The notes beneath the pieces were generated by a model. That model was not told the DNA's origin. It saw only the letters and a list, made by a program, of their open reading frames with translations, and searched no databases. A DNA stretch of 64,000 nt from Cochliopodium minus (Eukaryota; Discosea; Himatismenida; Cochliopodiidae), in assembly GCA_024220525.1 (NCBI GenBank), contig JAMYWO010000057.1, positions 26,991 through 90,990 of the forward strand, read 5' to 3'. Of this stretch, positions 1 through 11,957 are shown piece after piece (within the stretch, counting starts at the first letter, position 1; each line of letters begins with the position of its first letter). The position numbers and the translations under genes were made by a program.

Positions 1-1
1 C

Positions 2-2226
2 AAGTTGAAGAAGCCTGACAGTCTCTATGATATTAGCAATCCTGTCTTTGAGTACCTCTATTCGGGAAATTCCGCGATGTACCCTTGCAAGGAGTTTGCC
101 AGCAAAGAGTGGATGTCTTTTTGGAAGAGATTAGGAATGAATTCCACTCCATCAGAAGAAGAATTTAAAAATTGTTGTTTCAAGATATCTCGTGAATTTG
201 GTAATTTTTTTTATTATTTTTTTATTATTATAAATTTTAATTTATTATTAATATTCTAATTTAAAAGGAAATTTGACACATATACCCGATCGTCTTGTGA
301 AATTGTTGAATCATATCATCCTGATGATCTCAAACAACAAAAATCTCTACAACGTAGTATCTGACATCGACTTTTTCCCCGCAAAATGGGACGAAAGAAC
401 TATTCAGAAGAACATCATGTACAGAAAGATAAAAGACATAGAAATTGAAATACAAAGGAATCTTGTTTGGAGCATCGTGCCATTCTTCCCCAAAGATTTA
501 AACATCACCAAATCTTTCCTCGAAAACTGCCACAAAATGGATCAATTCTCCGATATTTCGATGGTTTTCAAACACCTGTCAAATTTCCACGATGGAAAAA
601 TAGTTGATAAATCTCCTAATTTCTCTAATTCTATTAAAGAGATCTATTCCTTTTTGAACAATTTTAGTCGCCAAGAGTTGTTGCCTTACAACAAAGATTT
701 CGAAAGACTGTTTTTGGTCTCCAATTATTGCTCCCCTCAATCCTTTGTTACCGCTTCCCAACTTAAATTCAAATGTGACGATTTGTTGAAACCTTATATC
801 TATCAAGTTCCCGAGGAGATCTACAAGAAAAGTAGAAACTTGTTAACTATGTTCCAGGTAAATTTTTTTTATTTTGTATTAAATATTTTTTTGTAATAAA
901 TATTTTTTTTTATTTAAAATTTTTTGTTAAAATTTTTGATTTTAAAAAAAGGTTTTGGAAGAACCATCTCTTGAAGATTATCTTAATATTGGTTTCTTGA
1001 TTTACACCCAAAACAAAAACACTTCAGTAGATCCTAATCAATTAAAGACCCTCTACTTCACCTACCAAAAACTTCTGCTGTTCATTCAAAAAGATCACAA
1101 TCTCGTACACAACTTGAAAAATGTTTATTTGCCTGACACTTCCCTTTTGCTCCAACCTATTTCCAAACTTTGCTACTTAGATGTAACAACACTTGAAGAC
1201 AAAGTCGATTTAAAAATGACAAATTGTGTCCACAAAGATTTTAATTTCGTAATTTTTTTTTTTTTTAAAAATTTGTTTTTATATCAAAAATTTCTGAAAA
1301 AGATTGCATCGAAATTGAAGATAACAGGACTAAGCAGTGTTGTAATTGAAAAATATGATGACAGTGTGAAACAAGTAGAACAAAAATTGCCATCGTTCTT
1401 TCCACAGCTACAAAAAATAATCACAAGCAAAGAATTCAGGGAAGGACTCAAAAGAATCTATTTGCACGAAAGTACCAATACAAGCAACAAAATAATCAAG
1501 AAAATAGATTTTTTTTCGAAATTTACTTTGAAATGTCTTCAATCTATTTCGAGTTGTTTCTTTGATTCCAGAAATAATAAAAATGTCACCAAAAAGATCC
1601 AAAGCAATAAACAAGATTGTTTCATTGATGTTCAAACGAATACTATTTATTTATCTCAGCCACCCAATTCTTACACTTCTCTTTCGTTGGTGTCTTGTAT
1701 CATTTCCAAAAAGATATCAGAGTATCTTGGTTGCCAAAACATCAACATTTCTCACATCCAAACTATTCTTACTGTTTCCAATCCCACAGAGATTGACAGC
1801 ATTCTCAACTGCTTAGGTATAGATCAAAAAAAAAACAATGATCAATCTCTTTTACATACTCTTGACCCCCAAACTATGCTCAAACACATCAAGATTTGCC
1901 CTCTAGCTTACTATTCAATCGGTGAAACTGTTGCAATAAAGAAACACAATGATACTTCTTATTCTTTTGGGACGATAACCAACATTGATCAAAAAGATGT
2001 ACATTTCGTCAATAGTTTCCAGATACATCTCGATGATAACAGCAACAAAAAAGTTTACTTGACCATCTTTTCCGCATTTGTCTTCAAGTTGAGTAGCAAT
2101 GGGATCATAGACAAAAACTCTTCTTCATATCTATCGTACAAACAAATATTCTTGGAAGAAATTGAAAAAAGTGGAAATGAGTACAAAAATCTTCTTTTGG
2201 AAAGATTCAATTCAAAGTTATTATAA
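2..2226 (+). CDS. Sacsin-like protein, C-terminal part (5' end outside window)
   Basis: The frame is open from base 2, so the gene begins upstream. Exons are read as 2-200, 268-857, 952-1248 and 1303-2226, about 670 residues, with phase-consistent GT..AG joins. The 1249-1302 intron is 54 nt, so the frame stays open through it. The text resembles the repeated modules of sacsin: a segment with a conserved Trp and 'KRLGM', a later 'NVYLPDTSLLL' followed by 'LCYLDV', and a helical segment 'EFREGLKRIYLHES'. Sacsins are very large chaperone-like proteins with HSP90-type ATPase modules; no ATPase core is visible in this part. The last ~200 residues are not recognised. The family call is from visual resemblance only. 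Confidence 0.6.
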
Positions 2227-2287
2227 CAACACTGAATAAATAAAATAGTTTTATTCCCTCTAAAAATTTTTAATGTTTGGAGTTTTT

Positions 2288-3124
2288 TTATTTTGCAAAT
2301 TGCATGAAGGCAGGGAAAAGAAGGGGAAGGAGAGAGGTAAGGAGAAGTGGAGAACCTCTGACTGTTTTGGTGAAGAATGCCTTAAGATCAGAGAAGATAA
2401 CCAAAATGAAAAACCTCAAATAAAGGAAAGATCTGTTCTTCCTTGAAAGGACATCTACTTGTTCTCTGAGTAAATTAAACAGAATTGGTAATCTAAGGAT
2501 TTAAAAAAAAAAAAAAATTAAAAAAAAAAATTAATTTTTGGATGAATTCTTACCTCAATAGAGTTACATTGAATAAAGATAATATTGATACTATTGTTTC
2601 GAAATAGGTTGGGTTGATGGATGGGAAGAAGCCGAGGATTGGAACAAATGAATGCAAGATATAGAACAAATTCTGCAATTGAATTTGTGATAGAAGGAGG
2701 ATTTTATCAGGGTTTCTGAGACTAAAGATTAATTCCATGAATTTCACTGTTTTATCGCTATTTCTCAGCAATTCAAATATTGATTTCTCTGATGATCTGT
2801 TTTTTTGGATTATATTCACACATTCTTCTAAATTGAATCCTATTTCCCAAAAAAAGATTAATAAAATATTGATGTTGGGATTTATTTTATCTTGATAATA
2901 AAAATGAAAATATGTACTGTTTATTTACCAACTGGGATGTATTTCAATTTTTGATTTCTTTTCAATGCAATTATAAAGGAGATAAGATGACATAACAAAT
3001 TGGTCATATCCCTTGATATTTTGGCTTTCAATACCATGGGTATAATTTTTGCTTTTTGGTTCATATTGATCAGATTTTCTAATCCCATCGCAAATCCTCT
3101 TTTGGATAAAGCTGATGCAAGCAT
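2288..3124 (-). CDS. Unrecognised helical protein
   Basis: Three exons on the minus strand: 3124-2929, 2827-2554 and 2492-2288, with consistent phases (1 and 2) and GT..AG introns. The protein is about 225 residues, mostly leucine-rich helix, ending in a hydrophobic stretch 'LLLTSLLPLLFPAF'. The ATG at 3124 is the first in frame, but the frame stays open upstream without another ATG, so a further 5' exon is possible. I do not recognise the family. It is convergent with the sacsin-like gene and only about 60 bp from its stop. Confidence 0.45.
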
Positions 3125-3363
3125 TATGATGTAATCATTCGATAAATTGAGACTATCAATTATGTAAAGAAAATGAAAAATTAAGAAATTTGAATAAAAA
3201 TATAAGTTTCCATTTACTTCATTTTTTTTATATATATATATTTTAAAAGATATATTTCATGAAGATAAATATTCTTTATTGTCCACATGTGAATCTTTTA
3301 ATTTTTTTTCTTTTTAAGGAATAAAGAAAAATTGAAATAAGAAGGGGAATTTATTAAAATATC

Positions 3364-4263
3364 TTAACGTCTGCAAATTCCAGTGACTCCATTAAGATAT
3401 GTGCAAGTTGGAGCACAAGGAGTCAAGTATTGTCTAAGAGAAAGGAAGACTCTTCCAGGTCTACGGCTATATCCTTGTCCGTTACCTCCACGTTTGTGAT
3501 TGTAATGTCCATTTCCATCATGATGGTTATCATTGTTATCCCAATGATCATCGTGTTCCCAATCGTGTTCTTGGTCGATATCGTTAAGATGGCAGCTGGC
3601 TACTGGTGCGCTGCTTTTGCAGTGTGGTTGAACATAGACAGAGTTAAGTTCGGTCCTGAAATGGTGGGTAGGAACGATGGAGAAGATAAATGGTTGGGTC
3701 CAGTTTCCAGTTACCTCATTTGCACCTTCGTATACTATTAAAACAAGAATGGAGGTAAAATATAATTTATAATAATTTTGAGTTCAAAATTTCTCTTATA
3801 ATTTTCTTGTTTTAATTTTTTTGGGTTACCTTCTACAATGTTAATGATGGATCTAAATCCACGGGTATAATAGTTATCAGGTTCTGGAATATGAACACAT
3901 ACAGCATGAGCATTCAAGTCATCAATAGGTGCTCCATTTACATCCAAGTTAAGGCATCCACCAGTTGGAACTTTTGCAATTTGGACTTTTATAATGGAAG
4001 AAATAAAATTAAATATGATATTTTTTTTTATGATAAGTTTTCAAAAAGTTACTTGATTGAGAATAAAAGTCTCTGCATGATCCTCTAAAATAGATTTTCT
4101 ATCAAAACATTTGAATTTTAAATTTGATAATAATTGTTTGTAGAAAAATTTTTACGAATATTAAATTTTCTAATGCCAATTCTCTAGTATCATCACTCTT
4201 TTCAATGAGGGATCCATAGCATATTGCCAAAGCAACCAATAATACAAATAAAATTTTGTTCAT
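3364..4263 (-). CDS. Secreted protein with His/Asp/Asn-rich tail
   Basis: Four exons: 4263-4156, 4098-4053, 3985-3830 and 3734-3364. The N-terminus 'MNKILFVLLVALAICYG' is a clear signal peptide. The middle carries 'GGCLNLDVNGAPIDDLNAHA' and scattered cysteines. The last exon codes for a polar stretch dominated by His, Asp and Asn (for example 'DQEHDWEHDDHWDNN'), followed by 'RRPGRVFLSLRQ' and three cysteines near the end. The His/Asp tract suggests metal or matrix binding, which is inference. The last exon is visibly GC-richer than the surrounding DNA. The exon 1-2 acceptor (4099) was chosen to keep the frame. No known family recognised. Confidence 0.6.
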
Positions 4264-4571
4264 TTTTTTTTTATATTTTTATAATTAATTTAAATTAAAA
4301 GGGTACTCTTTCAAATTTTTTAGGAAGTGCTTTATCCAAAAAAAGAGAACAAGTTTTTTGATCAGGAGATTATTGGATTAAATCTTTTTTTTTGAATTTT
4401 GATTGGATAAGGAAAATAAATTTATTAATAAATTTCACTTGAATCTCATATTATTTGTATTGGATGTATATTACTTATCAAATGGTTTTTATTGAGATAA
4501 TATGTAATTTTATGAGTTTATAAATCTTTTTTTCTAATTTTTTTCAAAATGCCAAAATTTTGAATAAAAAA
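4264..4571. other. Intergenic, divergent promoter region
   Basis: About 300 bp of A/T-rich DNA between the divergent secreted-protein gene and the F-box/ankyrin gene. It probably holds both promoters. No distinct element could be recognised by eye. Confidence 0.4.
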
Positions 4572-6386
4572 ATGAGAAATGAAAAAAGGAAGAGAGATTC
4601 AAGTGAAAGTGAAGAAAAGAAAAATAAAGAAAAATCAATCAAATTTGGTGCTTTTGACAATTTGCATAAAGATTTATGCATCCATATATGCTCCTTTTTG
4701 GAAATAGATTCGACATCCAAATTATCAAGGACCAATAAATGGTGGAATTCCAAATTGGACAATGATAGGGTAAAGAAAAACATTTAAAAATGAATTTCAA
4801 ATTCATTTTTTATGAATAAAGGTTTGGAAGAAATTCATTGTTGATTTAGAATTATATGAATCATATAAATCTGAGATAGGATCAATGAAGACATTTTTGA
4901 GAATGGGTAAGATTAATATTTTAATTTTTTCTTAGAACTTTTCAAAGATAAAAAAAAAAAAAGAAAAAGGATTGAAGATATTGAAGGAAATGGGATTCAA
5001 TAAAGATCCAAAAAAATTGATGAATGTATTAATAAAAAAAAATCTGGACAATTTGACAAGTAAATTTTTCTCTGAGAATTTTTAAATGTAAAAATAATGA
5101 AAAAAAAAAAGAACAAGGAATCTACACACTTTTGCATTCGGAATGTACAAATTGGGTATCAAGGCTTCACGTAGTAAAATTTGCAGTGGATTTCAGATGC
5201 GACGTGAATACGAAAGTAAGAAAGGAAGAATACGACGATTACTTCAATAGAACGGAACAGCCAAAGTTTATCAGACTTTCCACGCCTCTTTTGTTGCAAT
5301 GCGAAAAGAAAAACGTCAACAGCGAGATTGTAGAGTATTTGATAGACCATGGGTCTTATTGCAACGTGAGAAACAACAATGGAGACACTCCCTTGCATCT
5401 TTTGTGTGCTAAAGAAAATTCTTCTTTGAAAAGCATAAAAAAACTAATTGAGGGGAAAGCCTCTGTTAATATTATCAACGATGATATGAAACTTCCCATC
5501 CATTTCTCTTCTTCGCACAAATATGGAGGAGAGTTGGTGAAACTACTGATCCAAAACAACAGTGACGTCAATTCCAAGGACAATGACAAAAACACTGCTT
5601 TCCACTACATGTGCATGCGTCTCCCTGCTTTATCTTCTTTGGTCTCTCAAATTTCCACGGAGGATTTTGATTTCTCCATCAAGGGTAAAGAAGATAAGAC
5701 TCCATTGCACTTTTTCTGTATGAACCCTTCTCTCGATATTTCTTTTTTGAGTTTTCTTCTTGGGAAGGGCGTTTGCGTTAACGAAGTAGATGCAAAGTTT
5801 GATTTTTTTTTTTTTTCTTTATTACATTTTTTCAATTTTTTTAATTTTTTTATTCTTTATTTTTTATTTTTTCATTTTTTTTTTTTCTTCAAAAAAAGGT
5901 TGAACACTGCTGCACATTTACTCATCTCCAACAAAAATTTCTCCCTCCCTCTTTTGAAATTTCTGGTCGAGAAAAAGGTTGATCTTTCTCTTGGCAACAG
6001 TTTTGATTATACTCCTTTGCATTTCCTTTGTTCTGTCCACACCTTTGACCTCCCCACACTCCAGTTTTTTTTCGAGAACAAGGCTGACTTGAACGCAAAG
6101 AATTATGATCACTGCACCCCTTTTCATTTGTGTTCAGCTAAGAAAGAATTGTCACATGATATTTTTCAGTATTTTCTGGAAAATAAAGCTGATTTGAATA
6201 TAAAAGGTAAAAAAAAAACAAAAAATAAAAATTAAAATTGTTTTTTTCATTTTTTTTTTGGAACTATCCAAAGATAAATCTAACAATACCCCTCTTGGTT
6301 TGGCTCGTCATAATTTTGACTTGAAAAAGAAGATTAGAAAAAAACTCAACCTTGAGTTTGATCAATTTATTCAAAAGTTTAAATAA
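4572..6386 (+). CDS. F-box and ankyrin repeat protein
   Basis: Exons are read as 4572-4769, 4822-4906, 4964-5059, 5112-5796, 5899-6206 and 6274-6386. After a charged N-terminus comes an F-box: 'FDNLHKDLCIHICSFLEID' then 'SKLSRTNKWW'. From about residue 150 there are at least six ankyrin repeats, with repeated 'TPLHFLCS' and 'NKADLNAKN' type motifs. F-box proteins normally recruit targets to SCF ubiquitin ligases, and here the ankyrins would be the substrate reader (family knowledge). The 5797-5898 intron is poly-T and a multiple of three, so a naive translation would run through it as a false Phe-rich segment. The start is the first in-frame ATG. Confidence 0.75.
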
Positions 6387-6457
6387 ATTATTTTTTATTT
6401 TTATTTTTATGTATATACAATAAAATTATGGACAAAAAAAAAAGTTGTATTCTTTTT

Positions 6458-8386
6458 TTAATACAAAGAAATGATAGAGTGACTTTGTTTATCACTAAAA
6501 CCACTTTTATCTTCGACTTCAAAATCTTGGATATTAAAGTTTGTAGCGTCAGTCGCCTCAGAAAACAAAACATGTCCACTGATATCCACTTGAGGAACGA
6601 CAGTGTACAAAAGATAGACGGGAGAAATAGTGAGGAAGAGAAAAGTTCCAGAAAGCCAAACGAGGAAAGATTTTGATAAAATGGCCATCATGATAGGAAT
6701 TCCAATGACAACAAAGACAAAAGAAAATAAGAAGAGATATTTCAGCACATTTCTCATGTTGAAAGGCAAAACGAGTTGTTTATCTGTTTGCATTGTTGGA
6801 GGGGTCTTTTTGAGTAACTTGAGGATGAAGGGGATGATGTCTTCTTTCGAGATAAAGGTGACGTGGGTAGAGAAATGGTAGGTGGTGTCCCCACTTGATT
6901 TGATAATCTTCACTTTGTCGATATCTTTGAGTAAAACAGAAACAATATTGGTACAAGTTCCATCTAAAGAAAAATTATTTTTTTAAAATAAAAAATAAAG
7001 TTTAAAAAAAAATTTGAAGAAAAAAATTTATTTAACAAAAAAAAAAATTTTTTACCATTAGATATTGCCATGACTCTTTTGTTTGTGATGATGTAGTTTT
7101 TCTGGTATCTGTAGGTGTTGAAAGTAAACTTTGAGACAAAAAAGTTAGGCAAGATAACAATAACGGAGATAATCCCCAAAGTTATCTTCCAACTGTTTTC
7201 TCCCTTCAACAAAACAGCCATCATCAAACAAAAAGAGAAGGGAAGCAAGGTAAGAACGATTGAAAAAATCAAGTAGAGCTTGAACACCACGTTTTTGTTG
7301 AGGTGTTCTTTAAAACTAAGCTTTTGTCCAACTTTAATTATTTTTTCTCCAGCAAGAAAATTTTTTTGGAGAAATTCTATTTGGTTTTCGTGTAATATTC
7401 CAAGTGTCATGTTTATGTTTGTTTGATCGTCCATCAGAATCCTTTTGTTGCGTTTTTTGAATAATGAGCCTATGTAGAGTTGTTTTTTGAAGATCATTAC
7501 CAAAACGGAAAGAAGCAAAATAGCTGTTAAAAAAAATGTGAAAAAATTAAAGTTTTTTTTTTTTTTTTATTTTTCATTTTTTATTTTTTTTAATTATAAT
7601 TATTTTTATTATTTATTTTTTATTTTTTTTTAGATATAATTTTTTTTTATTTTTTATTTTTTATTTTTATTTTTTTAATTATAATTATTTTTATTTTTTA
7701 TTTTTCATTTTTTATTTTTTATTTTTCATTTTTTATTTTATTATTTATTTTTAATATTCATTTTTAAAGCTGTTGTTAAAATTACCCACTCCACAGCATG
7801 CGAAAACCAAGGCCATTGGATTGTCGAAGAATGTGCTTCCAGCTGGTACAAATAAGAAAAATCCTGACAAAAACAAAATCATGATGATGATCATGCAATT
7901 TGTTCTGAGATCAGCGATCTTTTTGCAATCTATGCACAAATCACTTTTCAAAAAAGATGAATCATATTCTATGTATCCTGTTAATTGATTGGAACATTCT
8001 GCGCATGATGGATGTCCATCTATTTCTTCATTTCTTTGCCATGGTCTTAGATAATGCATCCTTGATTGATAGATATGATAGAATGGGATCAATAGCAACA
8101 ATATGAACCAGACTATCATCCCTGCTTTTTGATTTTTCATGCAGATGTAGGGATTGAGGGTTAATTTCTGCAGAAAGCATTTTAATTCTTCACAATCATA
8201 GATATCTGTTGTATTGTTTGGGCAAGTTATATTATTATTTGTTGTATTGAAGCAATATTTCTGTGTTGGGCACCAAGAACAATTGGAATTTAGACAATTT
8301 CCACAATTTTTGTAATCTCCACATTGTGTTGCCAATGAATTATAAATAAATACAGATGACAATAGGATCAATAAACTAAATTTCAT
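6458..8386 (-). CDS. PSI-domain multi-pass membrane protein with PH-like segment
   Basis: Three exons: 8386-7786, 7523-7056 and 6963-6458. The first intron (7524-7785) is a long A/T tract. The join restores one continuous membrane helix, which is why I treat this as one gene. In order: a signal peptide 'MKFSLLILLSSVFIYNSLA'; a Cys-rich PSI-type module ('CGNCLNSNCSWC') with several N-glycosylation sites; a TM helix; a cytosolic four-Cys knuckle ('CAEC' and 'CIDC'); two TM helices; more TM helices; a segment 'YIITNKRVM' typical of bacterial-type PH (bPH2/YdbS) domains; and two final TM helices. Surface receptor or trafficking protein; exact role unknown. Confidence 0.65.
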
Positions 8387-8554
8387 TTTTTTTTTTTTTT
8401 TTTTTTTATTAAATTTTTTTTTTTTTTATTTTTCTATTTATCTTTTTATTTTTCTTTGGAATTTTCTTTTTCCAATAAAGAATTTTCTATTCATAGAATC
8501 ACAAATCTCTCAAACTCAAAAAAAAAAATCTTGGTGACCTCTTTTATATACACT

Positions 8555-9131
8555 TTAATTATTATTTAACAAAAATTCATATTCTTTTTTATCTTCTATA
8601 ATATCCAATTGGATGATTTGATCATTATCTTGATTTTTATTTTGAATATTTATCAATAGCTCTTTATTCTTGCTCACAGAGAAATGAATTCCTTTTTGAC
8701 AATATACAGTGTTCAATTCATTAATTTTGAGCTTTAAATCAATCATCATCTTGTTGATTCTTCTAATAAATATTATCACTATCATCATAATGGCCACAGC
8801 CTCAAGGAATACATAAATTAAAATAAATAGCATGAATTTCCCATTTGTAATCAAAGTCAAGCTCACCACTATGATGGGCATCAATACAAACATTGGCAAT
8901 ATAAAATATATTCCAATGAGATTCACTATTCCAACCACTTTGTTAACAGATTGTATGGTATTTTTATATTCAATTTCATTTAACTGTGTGAAAAAACGAA
9001 TTAAAATAAATACAAAACGAATAATTAAATATATTTAATTTTACAATTCCTTCAAATTCAACATTTAAATATTCTTCATTATATCTGAATCTTGTTCCAG
9101 ATTTTTCCAATGGGATGATGATTTGATTCAT
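8555..9131 (-). CDS. Golgin-A7/ERF4-like membrane protein
   Basis: Two exons: 9131-9045 and 8983-8555, about 170 residues. The N-terminal 'SGTRFRYNEEYL' region and the C-terminal helix 'INKMMIDLKLKINELN', followed by an acidic strand 'IQLDIIED', match the layout of ERF4/Golgin-A7 proteins. Those proteins are cofactors of DHHC protein palmitoyltransferases. Between the two halves lie two TM helices (starting 'VGIVNLIGIYFILPMFVLM' and 'GKFMLFILIYVFLEAVAIMM'), where human Golgin-A7 has a shorter hydrophobic segment. The family call rests on visual similarity and position of motifs. An unrelated two-TM protein is the alternative. Confidence 0.5.
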
Positions 9132-9373
9132 TCTTTTTTTTTTTTTTTTATTTTTTTAAATTGAAAAATCTCTTTTTAACTTTAAATCCCTCAAATTTCT
9201 TTAAACTAAAAAAATATTCCTAAAGGTCAATTTTTATTCCCCAACATAAAATGAAATTTCTAAATTTTTTTTCTTCAACAATTAATATCTTTAAGCTCTA
9301 ATGTTATATTTAAAAAGAAAACAATTTGCTGGAAATTTAAATAAAAATAATTTCACACGAATAATAAAAAAAT

Positions 9374-10405
9374 TCAATTATATTCTTCAATGTCTTCAGA
9401 ATCAAAGTGGATGTTCCTCGAAAGAGTGTTCTCTTTTTTAAGATCGCATCCAAGAGTAGGACCAACAGAGAGAACAAGTACAACAGTCAAAAAACAAGAC
9501 AACATGGTATAAGCAAAATAAAACACAGGTTGGGTAACACCAGGCCAAGAAGGAGTAGTTTTGGAAGGCCACAATGAATTACTATTTTCTGCATTATGAA
9601 TGAAAACAGACAACAAAACACAACCCTTGTTTTTGTTAACGACATATGCCATTATGATGGACGTGCTAAGTGAAAACAAACAAAAGGTGAACAAATTGAG
9701 TTTATTTTGATTAAGTCCGTCTACGAAAAAAGCAGGTAAATGCCAAGGACCCCAAACTGTTCCTATAATAATTTAAGATTAGTTTATTTCTATAAAAAAT
9801 TTTTTTTTTACCCACTATCATTGCTGAAATTAAAGGAGCCACGTTTGTCAAATATGGATAATTTCTGGCAATAGATCTTTGCAATCTTGGCTGTAAAAAA
9901 CCTCTCCAACCAAACTCCTCACTTACAGCTCCAATAGGCAAAGCAATCAACTAAAAATTTGATTAAAAAAAAGATTTATTTATGATTGAAAAACTTGGAA
10001 ATTTCTTGCCCATTTCAATAAAAATTTTGATATTGATGTGGATGGAATCAATTCTTTACCTCCAAAATATTGATAGATCCCAATCGCAATGAAATCCATG
10101 AAATAGACACCAATCAAGGAAAATACCCAGAAGCCTATGTTTATTTTTGATAACTTTTTCAGTGAAAAACTATTTAAAAAAAATTTCTTTAGTCCCTCTT
10201 TGCCATCTATTGCTGCAGTCAAGATAATCGCCATCAATGTGGGCCCCCAAGAGATCAATATCAAGATTATGAAGATCCAGGGTGCTTGGAGGATTGTTTT
10301 CACCTTGTGTCCTATTCCAATCATGGTAAATCCTATTCCATATGAATATAAAAACACAAAAATGAGATATGCAATTGATCCATCAAAATATTTTAATAAT
10401 TTCAT
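9374..10405 (-). CDS. CPBP-family intramembrane metalloprotease (CAAX-protease-like)
   Basis: Three exons: 10405-9995, 9950-9812 and 9762-9374. All three CPBP/ABI motifs are present: motif 1 'SEEFGWRGFLQPRL' (EExxxR), motif 2 'WGPWHLP' (His) and motif 3 'FIHNAENS' (HxxxN). These residues form the glutamate/histidine active site in the membrane. Several TM helices precede motif 1. The family includes Rce1, which trims prenylated CAAX proteins, and bacterial ABI proteins. The motif-1 form resembles the bacterial-type branch more than Rce1 (inference). The C-terminus is polar and acidic. All catalytic residues are present, so it is likely active. Confidence 0.8.
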
Positions 10406-10892
10406 TTTTTTTTTAATAAATGATCTCTTTGGAAATCTCCGATTACCAAGTCTATATCATTCTATATTTTATTGTTTTGCGTTCTATGAAATTGATATAT
10501 ATTTTCCTGAAAAAAATTTTCTCTTAAAATCATTTTTTTTGAATTATTCAAATAATTTTTAAACTCTTATTATTATAAGACTTTTGAATCATCTTTCATT
10601 GGAGTTTTGGATGTAGGATAATAGTTCCAATTTGAACAAAGGGAGGTCAATTTTTTCAAAAACTCGTATTTTATTTTGTTTTGATTTGAAGTTTAAAAAA
10701 AAATTTTAAAAGTTTGTTAATCTTAGTGTAGTTTAAAGATAAAGATCAAAGTTAAATTAAGCGTAAAACTATAACATTCTAGGTTAACAAATCAAGAATT
10801 AAGTTGAAAACTATTCAACAGTTTATGGTCATAATTTGTATAAAAATATGAATATTATTTGAATATGGCTTTTATTCAATTTAGGTAAATAT
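10406..10892. other. Intergenic, no gene seen
   Basis: About 490 bp of A/T-rich DNA between the CPBP protease start and the end of the SPRY-like gene. Open frames here are shadows or too short and low-complexity. No RNA gene, repeat or clear regulatory element is visible. Confidence 0.5.
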
Positions 10893-11871
10893 TTAAGAGA
10901 AATATTCAATCTTTTTTAAAATTTCTAAAATGATCACTTTGGGAATCCTTACGATACCTTGTTTTTGAAGTCTCTTACAAACAAACAAAAAGTAGAGAAC
11001 CATTTCCTGAAATTTTTTTCCGAAATAAAGATGTTTTTCAGTCGACCAAGTGTAAAAAAAAAACTCTATTTCATATCTGTCTTTATCATGTACAACATCC
11101 AACGCAAATATCCAATCAGTAAATCCACTCGGGATTGGAAATGTTTTATCTTCAAAATTTTTTACGACATCACCATCCCTTTTTTTTAATTATTTAGTTA
11201 TTTTTTTATTTTTAATTGACATTTTTTCACCTTGAAAAAGTAAGATTATTTTGGCTATAGTCAACTTTTACAGTGAATTTTTTGTAAGTTGTAGTTGAGT
11301 ACCAATTTCCCCAAACATTGGACAAGTTTTTTCCCATTTCATCCAAATAAAATGTATCACTCCATGGTGAGTAAAATATTCCCTTTGAAATATATGATAT
11401 TATTATAGAAATTAGATTCATATGAAATTGTTTTGTATAAATCTTTATCGAGCAAAAACCAAGAATCTCATCAAAATATTTTCTTTCTAAATCATAAGAT
11501 AAGTTATTCTCGTGAATAATGATTCCAAAATCATTTGCATTATAAAGAGAAAGTGGTTTCAATTGCAATTTTCATATAAAAATATCACATATTTCAAATG
11601 AATTTTTTTTATAAACTCCATTTACCTTTTTATTTGTGGCACAATAGTTAGATAAATTTCCATTTATATCAAAGTTCGTCTTTGGCATAATTCCAAATAA
11701 TGTTTGTGCAGGACCTGTATACAATATGGTTATTCTCATTTCCATAGAGCAAGGGATGATGGATGTGCCAATTCCACAATCGAATTTATTATGTCCATTT
11801 TTGGTGATTATATAATTATTTTCTTTCTTTTTATCCAATTTGAGACTTTTATTAAAATCCAGAAAATCCAT
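10893..11871 (-). CDS. SPRY-like protein with an in-frame TGA
   Basis: Coding runs from ATG 11871 to 11575, meets TGA at 11574-11572, and continues in the same frame to 11231, then exon 2 (11178-10893) to TAA. The first part has a SPRY/B30.2-like look ('TLFGIMPKTNF', then 'ANDFGIIIHEN' after the TGA). The C-terminus 'RIPKVIILEILKKI' is a module that recurs in nearby genes. No GT..AG intron removes the TGA without creating another stop. Options are a recent nonsense mutation, a sequencing error, or stop readthrough. Other genes here end in TGA, so general reassignment is unlikely. Partial or broken gene; function unknown. Confidence 0.5.
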
Positions 11872-11957
11872 TTTTTATTTCAAAATAATAAAAATAAAAA
11901 CAATCTTAAAAATAAAAATAAAAAAATTGAAAATGTTTTTGAAAACGAAATTGTTTT

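Noticed and set aside
10137-10562. Long open frame on the plus strand
   Set aside because: It lies antisense to the first exon of the CPBP protease and its promoter side; the composition is a reverse shadow of TM-coding sequence.
11572-11574. TGA read as Trp or Sec by general code change
   Set aside because: Several other genes in the window end at TGA (for example 30687 and 63763), so a global reassignment is unlikely.
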